Positions 12,901 through 27,900 of a stretch of 64,000 bases of DNA are shown one piece after another; the first letter of the stretch is position 1, and the number at the start of each line of letters is the position of its first letter. The translations under genes were made by a program, and so were the position numbers. Source of the DNA: Achatina immaculata (Eukaryota; Mollusca; Gastropoda; Stylommatophora; Achatinidae); the NCBI GenBank assembly GCA_009760885.1, contig CM019713.1:10739274-10803273 (forward strand), written 5' to 3'. The notes beneath the pieces are model-generated. The model saw only the letters and a program-made list of their open reading frames with translations. It had not been told where the DNA came from and made no database searches.

Positions 12901-15900
12901 ATATAAAAGATTTTTAAAAGACAAACATAAAACAACAGCATAAAATTTCATTAAAAGATAAATATAAAAACTGCATATAAAAAAATCCATTAAAAGATAA
13001 AAATAAACAGTAGCATATAAAAGATTCACTTTAAAAAAAAACAAACAAAAACAGTAGCATATAACAGACTCATTAGAAGACAAATATAAACAACAACATA
13101 TACAAGACTCATTAAAAGACAAACACAAAAGAAAAATATTTTTCTGCTAAAAAACCGGTAAAGCTGGGATAAGAAATAAGAAAGTGAGGCCCGAAAATGA
13201 GTTAGATGGTGAGTTTGGTTTTTTTTTGCCTCATCTTATATGCTTACAGGTGAGACTAGTATTGCTGATAATTTTGCAAACAGGCGTTTAACATACTATC
13301 ATAAGCATGAAAAAACAAAAGTAATGATTGAAAATACAAAGGAAAATGAAAAAAAAATAAGTTAATGAATGCTCTGATACAGAGGTGCTGTGGAATGACT
13401 AAGCCCAGCTTTTGCAATTATGAATACGAGGATGAAATGAAGACAAAGTAAAGGACACATACAAACTGGCAAATCAAACTAAAAGACACATACAAACTGG
13501 CAAATCAAACTAAAGGACACATACAAACTGGCAAATCAAACTAAAGGACACATACAAACTGGTAAATCAAGCTAAAGAACACATACAAACTGGCAAATCA
13601 AATTAAAGGACACATACAAACTGGCAAATCAAACTAAAGAACACATACAAACTGGCAAATCAAAATAAATGACACACACAAACTGGCAAATCAAACAGCA
13701 GGCACCCTTTAGAAAGTATTACCTTGAGATAATAGTTCAGCCTCGCTAAAGACTCTATAAACATGTCAGCCCCCTTGTTGGAATACTCGTATCTTCCCGC
13801 AGTAAAGTAATAAAGGGTTTTGTCCAAATCGAAATCATAATGTCTGAAAGAAAAGAAAAAAAATATCTCTTTCAATTCAATTATTAATTTCTATAATGTG
13901 TTAACATCTGTTGGTGGTTAAAAGTGTTCATAACAACATCCAATACCAATCAATCACCCAAGGTAGCCATAAGAAAAAAAAAACACTTCTGATCCAAGAC
14001 AATAGAGACAGCACTGGTCATTTTTTCGATGCTCATAATACAGGAATCAGAATATAGGAAAGGAGGAAAATAAAAATAACATAATGAAAACTGCTATATA
14101 GATGCATAGATAAACAGAATTATACGCCCCTGGTCACTATGTGTAAAAACAAAGAAAGAGACAAGAACAAGTTAATGTTTTGCCATCTTTTCTTGCACGA
14201 TTATGTAAACATATGGACAGTTTGGTTAGATACAAATTATTTACCTGACATTAAGATTATTACTGTTCCTTATCTTAGACTACCCATGAAACATGAACAC
14301 TTTCTGTTAACACTCATCACAGCCACTCCACTGTTTTATCAGAACATGACACAATGCCTATTTTTAGCATCTGCAGCAGTTTAAAATCATAATCACCCCA
14401 GACTGGAAGAAAACCACGTAAGTGCATTTATTTTTAAACAAATTTTTAAAAAACTATTTAAATAGACCGCTGCAGCCAACCAATGAAAATTGTAACAGGT
14501 TAATTTCTATGCAAAAAAAAAAAGATTTTTTATCATCTCACTCAATGTGTTTTCTCAGAATGCTGTGCGTTCAGATGCTGAGGTTCCCATTTAAACGATC
14601 AGTTAATTCTAGAAACTCAAAATTCTGTTACATGGGCAAAAATCACCTGTATCAAACTCCTTCGGTTCCAGCCAACAAGATAATCAGACCTTCCATGTCC
14701 TTACAAACCAAGACTGTTAACAAATATTAATCCTCAGGATTGTCCAAATTAATCACCATAATACATGCTATAAACCAGTATTTCCCAGCTTGCTGGCGCA
14801 AGACCCTGTCCTACCTCTCCGCCGTGGTACCCCCAGTAACAGGCCTAGCCTGGCTATTGGGGCAGGGATCACCATAGTCCCCATGGTGGTGGAGTCTGCT
14901 AAAGAAGCATTGCACGCCCCCTGCTTTTTAGCTGTACTCCGAGACTGAAAAAATAGCCACCATAACCTGCTCCCACGCCGATACGATGCTGTGCCTCAAC
15001 ACCTCTACAGCATCGGCTTCAAAGAACAACAGCTCGCAGTTACAGGGAGTTCATACAAGTTCCCAGCTTGTTCAGGCTGCTATCCCTTTTTCTCCCATGC
15101 ATAGTGTGCAATTCGCTGTATCAAACTTGATCTCTATCCACATTTTTGACCAATAATACTTCCTCATGATAGCATACAGTACCTTTTCTGTATGCATACA
15201 TCCATTATTTTCATGGTAATGTTCTAGAATATGTTTTCTCCATTGTACTGGTAAATACAACAGCTCTGTATCCTCCAACTTCCTAAACAAGACATTATTT
15301 CTCATTATGAAAAAGTCATTCTCCAAGGTATCCGGAATGTTTCTTATAAACATTCTTTTTTAGCTTCACCAGGTCTTAATCTTTGTCTTGTTCAACAGCC
15401 ATGTCAAGTTCGTTGATGATTAGCTCTTCCTGTGATGGGGTATCTGGGATACCTCGGGTTTTGAGAAAGGGGTCATATATCAGGAAGTCCTGGGGGTGGA
15501 ATGCAGATGACTTTATGACATTTACTTGGAGCATATTGTCTTTATTCTGTGTAATGGATGTTTCGTTGTCTGACTGCACAGGGTCACTAGGGGTCACATG
15601 TGGAGAAAACATGTCTGCTAGTTTTGTTTTCCTGGCATGTGTTGAATGTCTGTGACGTATGAAGAAATGAGCTGCGTCCAGTTTTGTATCTTTCCATTTT
15701 TTGTTATTCCAGTTCAGCAGTTTTAAACACCCCCCCCTCCCCTTGTACTACTCGTACAATGACAACTAGGATATGCATTACACAGCTAAAAATCTTAAGC
15801 TAGCAGACAAAATATTTAACAATACGAAGGAGTACATTTACAGCTCACCATTATTTTCTCAACTTTTAATGCAATGGATGAGTTTCATGTAGGGATACAA

Positions 15901-18900
15901 GTTTCTCAATATCATGTTGAAAAGTGCTAAGAAGGAAAGTGTTACTGCTCTCAACCTGCTGCTTCGTTTTTCTGCTTAAATGCCCCCTTTTCTTCCACTG
16001 CCTCCCCCCCAATGGCCCTTTTTTCTTTCACCCCCCCCCCCACATCCTTTCCAATGCTCACAGGGTGGGGGAAGGTGGAGGGGGGCATTATCACCAACTT
16101 TTGGAACACTGCTATAATCAGAAATGATTTACATAACATTTTAGGGATTAAATCTAATCCATCGTTTCTAAAATTAAGTTTCATTTAAAAAATAGTGACC
16201 GTTCTGAAACTTGAAATTCCCCCTATTCAACAATTCTGTTTTTATTTAAACATCCTGATTAGATTTAAATTTCTGAAAAATCTCCCTTACACACATCCTG
16301 AAGCAAGATAAAGGATCTCAAAGTTCATGTCTGTGATTCAGTACATGGCTAGTTGTTTGATGATTTTCTTTTAACTGTAAACTTGAGCTCTTTGTGGTGA
16401 ACACTGCAGTGAAGACTTTGAAACATAACAATCATAAGATGAGAACTGGGTTCATAGACTTTCTCTCTGTCTCTGAACCTTAAGTGCCCAAGGCACATGG
16501 GGCTTCCACAAGGGTTTTCCACAAATGCCTGTCCTTTGCCTTTTTTTCCCACTCTTGACCAGGTGAGCCCTCTATTGTTCAAAATCCTCTCTGTTGTTCT
16601 TCTCCATGTCTCTTTTGGTCTACCCTTACTTCTGTTCCCCTGTGGTGTCCATCTTAACGCTATTTTTGGTAGTGAGTTGTCAGTCATTCAGAGCACATGT
16701 CCCAACCATCGTCAGCTTCTTTCCTCAATAATTGCTGTCAGTGGCTTCATCTGAATTTCTGGCTGGCTTTCATAGGCTAGGAGACAAAAATCCCAAGACC
16801 ACACAAAAAGCTTTATAATAAACACTCTCATCATGTTTTCACTTTAAAATGATGAAATGCCTATTTTAGCTCATACAATAAATTAAAAATTTGAATCTGC
16901 AAAAAAAAACTGGAACAAAACTATACCGATACAGTTATTTCACTTCTTTTTTTTTTTTTAAACAAATCCATATATATGTGGCCCTCCTTCATATGAAAAG
17001 AATTAATTCATGAAGTAAACACTAGAAACAAACTTTTGTACTGGCAAGCTTCTGTAAGATTTATGCCCATTTAGCCAGACTAAATTATGAAACACTGTCT
17101 TCAGAGCAATGCAGCACTGTTTTCACAGCAACATGAGCATATATTTTAAGGTCCCAGCTTTCATTTCCTGGGCTTGACAACTAGCCTGTCCCTCAGACAC
17201 AACTACTTTCATGCCCTGGTACTGTCCAGCAAGAACATAATAACTGCAGAAACTGAAGCTAAAATCTGTGTGGATATAGCCCATGCCCCCAAAAACACGA
17301 GTCTAAATTCTACACACAGCAGCCAATTCTTTACCAAGAAACCACACTTATACAGAGGAATACATAACTGTATATAAAGAGCTTACTAGCACATTACCCA
17401 TAGAAATGTCCACGAACAAAGTCATTGATCTTCTCTTTGTTGATGGCATGCAAATTCTGGAACTCGTGCAGCGCGCTGAACTTCACCACGTTCAAGCCAT
17501 TAGGAGTTATCACATCTGGAAACAAAGATTCTCACAATGAAAGACATTATTCAAAAATCATAAATGTTGCAACATTACAGAGTCTTGGAGCATCATAAGA
17601 ACTAGGAAAAAGCTACTCAAGTTACAATATAAGTAGTTCATTGTGAGGCTGGTTGATTGGTGATCTTATTTTAACTGCAGACTTGAGCTATAAGAAGTAA
17701 AAAGATCATGACAATGAAAGACATAATTCAGAAGCTATAATTGCGACAATGTTACAGAACCCACCTTTACAACATCTATGTATTTATGAGTATCTGAGTG
17801 GTGTACTGGTTAGACACTTGTCTCTCGCAAGAAGATTAGTAGTTCAAGTATGGCAAGAATCGCTCTAACCATTCGCTGCAGAAACAAGTACATAGCTCCT
17901 TTTGGAGCTGGAGAATAGGCAGTCACACGTGACGTTGACCACATCTTCCTGCTGTGTGCCATCGAGCCAAGGAGAATAGAAGCACTAACATTTTATCCCC
18001 TCGGTAACACCATTAAATGAAAGGAATATCTTTCTTACGACACAAAAAAAAAATCTGTATTTTTTTTTAATTGCACTCATCCACTGTAAACTATAAGGAA
18101 AAACAATAATACGCAGTCGGGGCTGTGAAGCTGTCATGACAAACCTTTCCCTCCACTGACAGAATATCAGACGGGGCCTGCATGTCCCTCATCTCTCAAC
18201 AATAAAGACTAGTATTTTGCTTATTCCTCAGTTTTCCACTAGACATGCTCAGAACTGACTCATGACTCTTGCCGTTTTATTTTTCTGCTGTGATAAATGG
18301 CATACTTCTACCAAATATGACTCCACTCATAACTGTTTCCACTCTATCATCAAAAAGTATAAATTTGATCTCCAAATTCATAATCAGAATGGAGCATCTC
18401 AAAATAAAATTTAAAAAAAAAAAAAAAAGTTACTAATCTTTACCTGGTTTCCGCTGCAGTAGATGCTCTGATTCCACTCCTGTGATTTCTGAAACTGTGG
18501 TAAAAGCATGGGCACAATGAACAGCAGCTCGTTCCATGCAATAACGGTGATAAATTTGTCGATCTCCTGCTTCTTTGTCCAGGTTAAACTAAGAAATGGA
18601 AAGAAGAAGAATCACTTTACATATTACTGAAAACATGCATCCAGCTAAGCTAAATTCAATCCATTTCTTGCTTGTTTTCCTCCAGCTTTTCCCCGAGTAT
18701 GGTTTTCATTATTGTATTATACCTCTTGATACTACCAAAACATTTAAACTGTCTGGCTATGTCTTTCACTTGAAAAATTACAATAACTGTACTAAAGGAG
18801 AAGAGTAAGAATATCTATGCTCATAAAAATTCTTCAATGAAGGGAAAGAAGAAATAAGTAACACTGGGAAACAGGAATTGAGCATTAAAAATTGGTATGA

Positions 18901-21900
18901 TTGTTAAATCCTGACCAAAGGACGGGAAACGAATAACAGCAAAAGAGTGGAGAATAATAAAGAAAACCCTAATTAATGAAAAACTGGGGAATTCAAACTG
19001 AATGGATGAAGACAGACTGCCTGAAAAAAAAATAAGATAGTTTTCATTAGCCTTGCCAACTACTCTCATCTGAAGAACAAGTAATGGAATGGTGGTTTTG
19101 CAATGTGTGCTCCTGTGGTCCTTCACACTAAAGTGCTCAGCCAACGGTTTCAATGCTCTGTTAGAGACGTCATAATAATATAGACGGAGGCCTCGTCTCC
19201 TAAACATAGTTCCATCTCTTCTATTCAGATGAAGACATTGACCCAGGAGCTGATTGACAGCAAATACAACCCAAATGAATGGATACATGTGTACACAGAT
19301 GGGTCTGCAGAAAAAGCAGTAAAAAAATGGAGGTGAGGGCGCTTACATAAGATACACAGATGGGAGACAAACCAAAAAGGCCTTTATGACAGGAAAGACT
19401 TCCTCCAACTACTGGGCAGAAACAACACCCCTCCTTGAAGCCCTCAGAACACTTAAAAAAAAATATAAAACCAGCAACCACCACACAAAATAGCCTTCTT
19501 CACAGACTGCAGGGCACTTCTGGAATTTCTAAAAACAACAAAGAACCCACAGGCAAATATGCAGGAAATCACAACAGAACTGAAGCACCTTACAGTGCCA
19601 ACAACTGCAGCCCTACAATGGGTACCATCCTACTGTGGAATAGCTGGCAACAAAATAGCTGACAACCTATCCAAAGCTGGCAGCAATCAAGATCAAACAT
19701 ATCCAGTAAACTACCAAGAAGTGAAAACTATAATCTGTAACCAGTGCAGATCTGAATGGAAAAAGCAACTGAAATGCAAAAATGAACCAAATCCAATACA
19801 CCAACTATGAAGTCATCAGCAAACCATTCTCTTCCACCTAAGAACAGGCCACTGCAGACTACTAAGCTACCTACATTGACTTAAAATGTCTCACACAGAC
19901 AAGCTTTGGGGTTCCAATTAGGATCTAGAGAGGACTGCGGGCTTTGCCATGTCAACAGGAATTGGAATCTGATGTGACCAACAACCCTGAACGCAGAAGA
20001 AGGTCCATGCCTCTAGATATGGCCAAAATACCTTAACTCTCCGGTCCTTGTGCTTTTTTTCATTATTTATCTGTATAGTACAATCACTGAAGCAGGCATC
20101 CAAGGTAAGGGAAACATTTTCAGATTAGCTATCAAGAAACATGATTCTGAGCAGAACATGCCACATGTTTTCAGGATACTGACCTTGTCTAAATTGTTGT
20201 AAAAATCAGTACTACCAGCACAGAGATACCTCCCTAGCAATGTTGCATGTGTGGTGAAGATTAAAGATGCATTGATCTTCCGTGTCCGTGTGAGGATAAG
20301 TCCAGCTCCGGCCAGCCACTCATGGAAATGAGCTGTCACCATGGGGTCTCCGCCAGTGTTCTTTATAAACTGAATTATGAGAATAACAAAAAAATCAGAA
20401 ATGAATCAAATGAAGGGTCAGATCTTGGGATTTCCAATCATTCTCTACAGCTAAAGGAATTTTATATCTCACTCAAAATAACTAATTTTAATTTAGAAAC
20501 TTAGGCTCATCCTGTACAAAAATAGAATTCATGATTATCATTTGATTATTTTAAAAAAGACAAATGAAGAGTCTTTGTAAATTGCCATTTTGGGGCCTTG
20601 AAAGCTGGGGTATCAAACAGATCTGTAGTGCCAGGCAGAAGCAAATTACTGCAGTAAATGGAGCACCACAACAAAATAAAAGAATAAAGATCTTGTATCA
20701 TCTTGATTTTAGATGATGTCCTTGATGACAGATGATGATCTTGACTCAGCTCCTTGATGATAAGGTGATGATCTTGATTATAGATTAAATCCTTGATGAT
20801 AAGTGATGATCTTGTTTACAGATGAAGACCTCGATGGTAAGTGACTATCTTGATTATCAATGAAGTCTTTTCTAAAAAAAAGTGTGCTGCCCTGCTGTGG
20901 CTAGATAATGTCCTTCCTAGTTTAGTGCACTTTTCTACTGTGGCTACATGATGTCCTTCCTAGTTTAGTGCACTTGCCTGCTGTGGCTAGATGATGTCCT
21001 TCCTAGTTTAGTGCACTTGCCTGCTGTGTCTAGATGATGTCCTTCCTAATTTAGTGCACTTGCCTGCTGTGGCTAGATGATGTCCTTCCTAGTTTAGTGC
21101 ACTTGCCTGTTGTGGCTAGATGATGTCCTTCCTAGTTTAGTGCACTTGCCTACTGTGGCTGCAGGGTACTGACAGGCCAGTGTACTGGTCTACTAAGGCC
21201 TGCCCTGTTGGAGTACAGGTGTCAACTGTCAGCTCTTTTCCTATGAAACTTTTTTTCCCATTGTATCCTGCATCAGCACCAGGGCATCTTTCTTACAACT
21301 GAGAGGTCTACAGGAGAGCTGTTAGGGAGGCAAAGTTCTGCAAGGGACATGCAAATGACTGACTGACTGACTGACTGATCCAAGTCCTTTGTTCACTTTC
21401 TTTTTCTCAAATCTTCCCTACCAACTTCACCATGCACAAACCTCAATGCTTCTGACTACAGATTACAGAAATTCACTGCAGTAATCTCTTTCTACAAATA
21501 TCACTGATTCACAGAGGATAATCATTCATTCATTTGCATGTCCCTTGCGGAACTTTGCCTCCCAAACAGCACTCCTGTAGGCAAGATGGTCTGCTGCTGA
21601 TGCATCCATTTGCAGATCCTCAACAATGTCTTACAGCCATCTTCATTTTGGTCTTCCTCTCTTTCTTTTTCCCATTATGTATCCTTCCAATACGGTCTTC
21701 TCTAAATTATCATGACGTTTAATGTGTCCAAAATATTTAAGTTTTCTCTCTTTAATCCTTTTTACTAGCCAGCCATTTTCAATATTAAGCTCTTGTAGTA
21801 TAGATATATATGTTCTTTTTTGTGTCCATGATATTTGAAGAACTCTTCTGTAGCATTTACATTCAAAGGCATTTATGTGTTTCTCAGCTGTTTTGTTAAG

Positions 21901-24900
21901 TGTCCAGGTCTCACAGGCATATGTTGCAATGGGAAAGATGCATGCCCTTAAAAATCTTATTTTTGTAGTTCTGTCTGCTTCTCTCCACAGATTCTTTATT
22001 TGTTTTACTTTCATAAGAGCGATAGATGTCCTCCTTTTAATTTCCCTCATTGTATCTCCATTATTAGTTAGTAGTGATCCAAGATATTAAAAACTCTCCA
22101 CTTCTTCCAGTTTTTCCTCACTGATACATATTTCAGCTGCCTTGTTTGTTTTGTCAGTTGTCATCAGTTTAGTTTTCTTTGCATTAAGATAGAGGTTCTG
22201 CTCTTCGCTGTTCTTACGGACTGACATAATTAGTTTTTCCATTCCTTTTTGTGTTGTGGACAGTAACACTGTGTCATCAGCACATCTAATCTCTGGTATT
22301 TCATAACCTCCAATATATATATTGTTCCTCATAACAAAACCAATATACTAACCTCTCCTAAGAACCATGCAACAAGGGCCCCGAATATAACAGCATCATT
22401 GGATTCACGATCATGCCATGGAATGCCAATGTTACCGGTTTCCCACAGTTCATGTTTGAATTCATCCAGTTTCCAGGCAGCAGAGCCAATGTCAAACAAG
22501 ACAACTTTGGGGTAGCCATCAATCAGCCAACGACCAAAGTATACCTGTAAATGCAATATCAACAATCAACCAACAACTGAAGAATACCTAGAATACACTT
22601 AACATCAGTCAGTCAATGATAAAAGTTATCTTCATCTTCTTCTTTCTCTTGGAACTGTAAGCATGATGTTCTTTGCGGCCAATGTGGTGAAAGGTGCTGA
22701 AGCACAGCATCATGCTGGATTGGGAGTGGGTTATGGCAGTTATTTTTTTTTCAGTGGAGCAAAACAAAAAGCGGGGGATATGTAGTGCTTCTTTAGGAGA
22801 CTATGGGGACTATGCCGATCCCTGCTCTGTTAGCCTGGCTAGACCTATTACTAGGGGTACCGCCAGAGAGGTGGGACAGGGTCTGGGTCAGGTATGATTC
22901 ACCAACCCCTGACGCTAACATGTCAGCTATGAGTTGCTGACTGTCAAATCAGACAGAATCTTCACTGCCCCCCCCCTACCCAACCAAACCTGTAAACACA
23001 TTATCAACAATCAGCCAAAAGCATATCTACAACACACCAACATCAGTCAGCCAATTACCAAAATATACCTACAAGACTATAACTGCAGTCAAAAGCTTAA
23101 CAAGTGAAAAAATAAAACTGTTTTATGAATATCTATTACTTCATCAGAATATCTAATCACAGCAAAGCACAACTCACAAACATATGAGAACACTAATTTT
23201 TTTTATCTCCTAGCACAGATGACTCCTTAACATATAATGCAGTTTTATCACACACAACATTGTTGTTACTTTTAGCCATGTTTCCTTCCCTAAATCCACA
23301 CCATCAATTCAGGAGGGCTTCATCTGCACTTCACACAATGTCATTTATGCCATTATGTGCAAATGCCGTGATATTAAGTATACATGGGAGACTGGTTTAC
23401 GCTTAGGAGATCGTTTTCATCAACACCTTAACAACATATTTCAGAAGGTGTGGACACCAGTGGCAAAACACTTCTGCCACAGAAACCACCAAGGAAAACA
23501 GAACAGTTCTGTTACTGCAATCCGCTCCTGTTCTCCTGATGAACGTTCCCAGAAGGCTTTAGAACAGCACCTTATTTTCCAGGCTGGCTGACTCCACCCA
23601 GCTGGAATTAACAAATTCAGCTTTCTTTAAACTTCTTTAAATTTCCACCTACTTTCTGCTATCTGTACTGCTCTTTCTTTCTTTCTTTCTTTCTTCAGCC
23701 CCACTCATTCCCCTGCAGTTTAGCTTTATTACATCCTTCTTCTGTAACAGGCTCCAGGTGTTTATAGCTTTCTTGCCTCTTTCTGCACCACCCCCCCCCC
23801 AACACACACTACTGTTCTCTTGCTTTCCATCATGCCACCTAAGATTTCTGACTGGCTGAAGTTTTGAAGGAGATCAAAAAGCCAAAGTTTGTCATCTATT
23901 TTCAGGTTTGTTTGTTTTTTTTTAATATGTTGTATTATCTTTGTATGTAATCCTTTAAAAAGGCTCACACTGAAATACTGGATGTTGTATATTCTTCATT
24001 TATACATTATCATCTTATTTCCTTACTCTCTGCCATTTGTGTTTCTGCTCAATTTCCTCATTTCCTTTTTTGTAAAATTGAACCATGCACCTCTATCTAC
24101 CTTTATTACTAGAACCATGCACCTCTATCTACCTTTATTAACAGAACCATGCACCTCTATCTACCTTTATTAATAGAACTATGCACCTCTATCTACCTTT
24201 ATTACTAGAACCATGCACCTCTATCTACCTTTATTACTAGAACCATGCACCTCTATCTACCTTTATTAACAGAACCATGCACCTCTATCTACCTTTATTA
24301 ATAGAACTATGCACCTCTATCTACCTTTATTACTAGAACCATGCACCTCTATCTACCTTTATTACTAGAACCATGCACCTCTATCTACCTTCATTACTAG
24401 AACCAGTTTAACCACAGTCATCATTTCTTTCATATCTTGCTCCTGTTACTGCTCTTACAGATCCAGCCATTTGTGGACTCTTTTCCTTCAATTCAAGTGG
24501 TATCTAACTGTTTTGTTGCTTTGTATAATGTACTGCTTTTGTTTGGTTAACGAGTTAACTCATTCCTTCTTTCTTCTGTTTAATACGATAAGCCACTGAG
24601 GGAAAACAGATGAGACATTTTAACAAATCCCATCATTTGTACTCTTTCACACATGCTCCAGATTTTCATCCATAATCTTTTCAGAGGTTCAAGTTTTGGT
24701 GCTTAAATCTCTACAGAGAGAGCAGGTTTGTAATTTGTGTTCTGGAATTTGGAGGCTATTTTGGCATTTGCAGAGTGGAGTTTGAACAGCCATCAATTTG
24801 ACTTAAAGTCTGCAACATTCTGTTCAGAGCTTGAAAACAGTGGTCTGTTGTGCTCTGTTTAGCTTCATAATGAGCTTTTTTTTTTTTTTTAGGTATCTGA

Positions 24901-27900
24901 TGGAAACTATATAAAATGCAATAATGAACTCTCTGAACACGTCATGATAAGACAAAAATTAAAATAAGCACTGGAAAACTTAAGGGAAAAAGAAAGAGAG
25001 AGACAGACTAACAGAAAAAATATTTAAACTGGTAGATTAAATGGCACTGAAAAAAGAAAGAAAAAAAAAAAGCAACTGATCTAATTTAAATATCATGGAC
25101 CATACAAAATGAGAAAGCAAGATCACCGATGCCTGTCAAAACAAAATCAAAGTGAATGTAACAGATTTTTTTTAAACATAACAAAAGTTAAATGTTTTTA
25201 CACATTAAATGCCTGTAATTTCGTAAACAGCCGCAGTTACCTTGATACCAGCCTTCCTCAAAGTTCCAATGGTCTCTCTGTAAGCATGGTGGTGGGGCTC
25301 CAGAATCTCAACTTCTGTACGGACACACCCTTCATTGTATGGACCAATCAGACAATACTGCTCGCCCCATTCCTCTACTGTCACAGGTGCTTTAGTTTTG
25401 ATGACGGTATAGATACCTCCAACTATCAATGCAACCGAAAAGGGAAATAAATAAAAGTGAACTACATGGAGAAATGTAAAATTTATTTTTCATAACAAAC
25501 GGCTGTCATTGTCATCATCATCATCATCACCCTGTGACACTCTTTAGGTCTAGGCTGGCTGCATCTGGCCTCACATATCCTCAGTCCCTTGTCTTTACAC
25601 TGCATCTTGCTGGCCTGCCTTTTTTTCCATCTTTCACCTATATCTTTCTTTTCTTTTCTGCCATCAAGATTCTCAGTGTGGCATTTATATTTAAAATATA
25701 CAGAACAAATGATTTTTAGTTTTAAAAAAAAACAAAACTTTTAAATATATTAATTGTTCCACAGCTTTCACCTATTTTTAAGAATTTCTAAAATTTTCTA
25801 CTCGTATTCTTGCATACCATAGTCACATGGTCTGAAGACGAAGTCAGAAGCAATCCTGGGTGAAGTCAGGGTTTGTAGAAATGAAAAAAAGTCAGATTTG
25901 AAGAGAACACTGTACACGTCTACCCCTCATACACATATCATGTGATCTAGTGGTAGATGAGTGTATGTGTGATGATCCATGTTGTAAGTACTGACAACTC
26001 AACATATACCAACATCCAAACAAACACACAAACTCCATGTTGACTCAGGAACGACATCTACATTGAAGAACTGGTCCAAGCACAAGTCTAAAATACTTCA
26101 CAAATATACTCCATATTTAGTCACTTTCTCAGCACTCATGTAGACCGATAAGACTTTGCAAGCCCTCCTGTGTTCATCCTCCAGCTTTCATACAACTGTT
26201 CTCCCAAAGTCCTACCACAAATTCAATTCCTCTCAACAGCCAAGTTCACTTGACCAAATGATCACACTGTCAGCTGCTTAAGAGTGTGTTGAAGTAAGCC
26301 CTGACATGCCATGACGCTGCTATAATACAGTGAAGGGAATCCAAGGTTTGATGTCTACTCCAGTCCCCTGGGAACAACTGTGTTAAGAGCACACTTATCT
26401 TAACATAGTGTTTGTGAGACAGGGAACATAGATCTGTTTGCTTAAAAACTCTGACCTACTTCTGTAGCCCAGAAACCTGTAGCAATCAACACTAATTGTA
26501 ATTGTTATTTTTGTAAAATGTAATGTCAGGTTGGTGGACAGATGGGGACATGGAGATCTCTGGCGGGGATGAGGGAAGTCTGGTGTGAAACCAATGAATC
26601 CAGGACATGACAAGCCTACGGGTCTTTACAACAATGGCTGTCAGAATGATGTAAACAAAACAGAGCCAGTAGACTATGGGTGGTGGGGAATGGATATCGT
26701 TGAAGCACTCATCAGACTCCTCATCTCAAAAGTCAGAGTGTCTTTGTGGAACTGTCTCAAAACCATCTGACATGGAGAAGGGGCTTAAGTACAGCCACCA
26801 GAGGCTGGAAAACAAAGTTTTGGCCAGGCCAGCCACACTGTCTTCATGGCAGTCCGAGCAAGACCACAGTCTGCCCTAGCAAGGAAAGGTGCTGAAGTCG
26901 GAGTTACCCAGCCAAAAGGTGCATCGCAAAAATCAGGGTAACACGCATTATCGCTAATGAAATGTCTCTATCTGCAGTATTCAAACATGGTGCTCGCCCT
27001 GTGAAGACTAACCAGGCAGGTGCAGTGCCGGGCCCCCTGCCTCGAAAGGGTCCACCCAATGCTACTGGAGGTCCTCTCAGTTCGTCTTGTGGAGTCAGGA
27101 CACATGAGAGTAGAGCTACTGGCCAAAAAATACAACAGAAGAAAACAGCCAAAAAGCAAGAACTTAAAATAATGCAGTGGAATGCTGAGGGTGTCAGCAG
27201 TGTTAGAGATGGCTATAGCAAAAAGGTTAAACTAGAGAACATACTTTTTGCAGAGCAGGTAAGTATATGCTGCATACAGGAGACACACCTAACCAAAGAT
27301 GCCGCATTTAAAATCAGAGGCTACCAGTGTTTTAGATCAGACCGACAGGACAGAAGAAAAGGAGGAGTACTCACACTTGTTAAGAATAACATCAGCGCAT
27401 GTCAGGTGGGAGTGTACATGGAAGGAGCCGAATACCAGATGATCCATCTAAAAAAGTAGTAATACAGATTTCCACCTCCTTAACTATTACTGTCCTAATG
27501 ACCGCCCACTTGCTTTAGGAACAATCCCACACAAAGAGAGACTGATGGTCTGTGGTGATTTTAACAGTCATTCCCAGAGCTGGGGCTATGACCACATAGA
27601 CAAGAGAGGAGAGGAAGTTGAGAGCTGGCAGGATGATAATGGACTTCTCCTGATCAACCAGCCAATGGATGCCCCAACATTTTACTTAAGGGCATGGCAT
27701 ACAAAATCAACACCAGATCTGGCATTCCACTCTCCAGATCTGAAGTGGAACATTACACGTGAAGTTGGAAAACAACTTGGAGGTAGCGACCATCGACCAG
27801 TCTTCCTGACAATAGAAAATGAACTCCTTAACACCAGTAACCCTCTCCCCAGATGGAACTATAAAAAAGCAAACTGGACAATGTACAGACATCGTACAGG

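Larger units (their letters stand above)
12657..13722 (-). other. GYS intron 7
   Basis: Almost entirely low-complexity: two minisatellites (12870-13130 and 13450-13700) and A-rich sequence. The second array stops about 22 bp from the exon 7 donor. Confidence 0.85.
13844..17397 (-). other. GYS intron 6
   Basis: A 3.5-kb intron with a family A repeat, an LTR-retrotransposon pol fragment, a degenerate hAT copy and a LINE 3' fragment. About 900 bp at each end show nothing recognisable. Confidence 0.8.
20370..22352 (-). other. GYS intron 3
   Basis: Most of this intron is repeats: two minisatellites, a small plus-strand LINE end and a minus-strand LINE that begins about 20 bp inside the donor. 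Confidence 0.85.
22545..25240 (-). other. GYS intron 2
   Basis: Contains family A copy 4, a Penelope-like fragment, a (TTTC)n run at 23671-23695 and a 32-bp minisatellite. 24410-25240 shows nothing recognisable. Confidence 0.8.

Noticed and set aside
15072..15680. Endogenous retrovirus
   Set aside because: Only an integrase zinc-binding fragment is present; no envelope, LTRs or other pol domains, so it is reported as an LTR-retrotransposon relic.
18821..19288. 155-codon minus-strand frame in GYS intron 4
   Set aside because: Hydrophobic composition typical of AT-rich intron, no family match, and partly antisense to the RNase H relic.
24082..24405. Regular direct repeats considered as a CRISPR array
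   Set aside because: Units are contiguous without unique spacers, and the DNA is animal; it is a minisatellite. The same applies to the other arrays.
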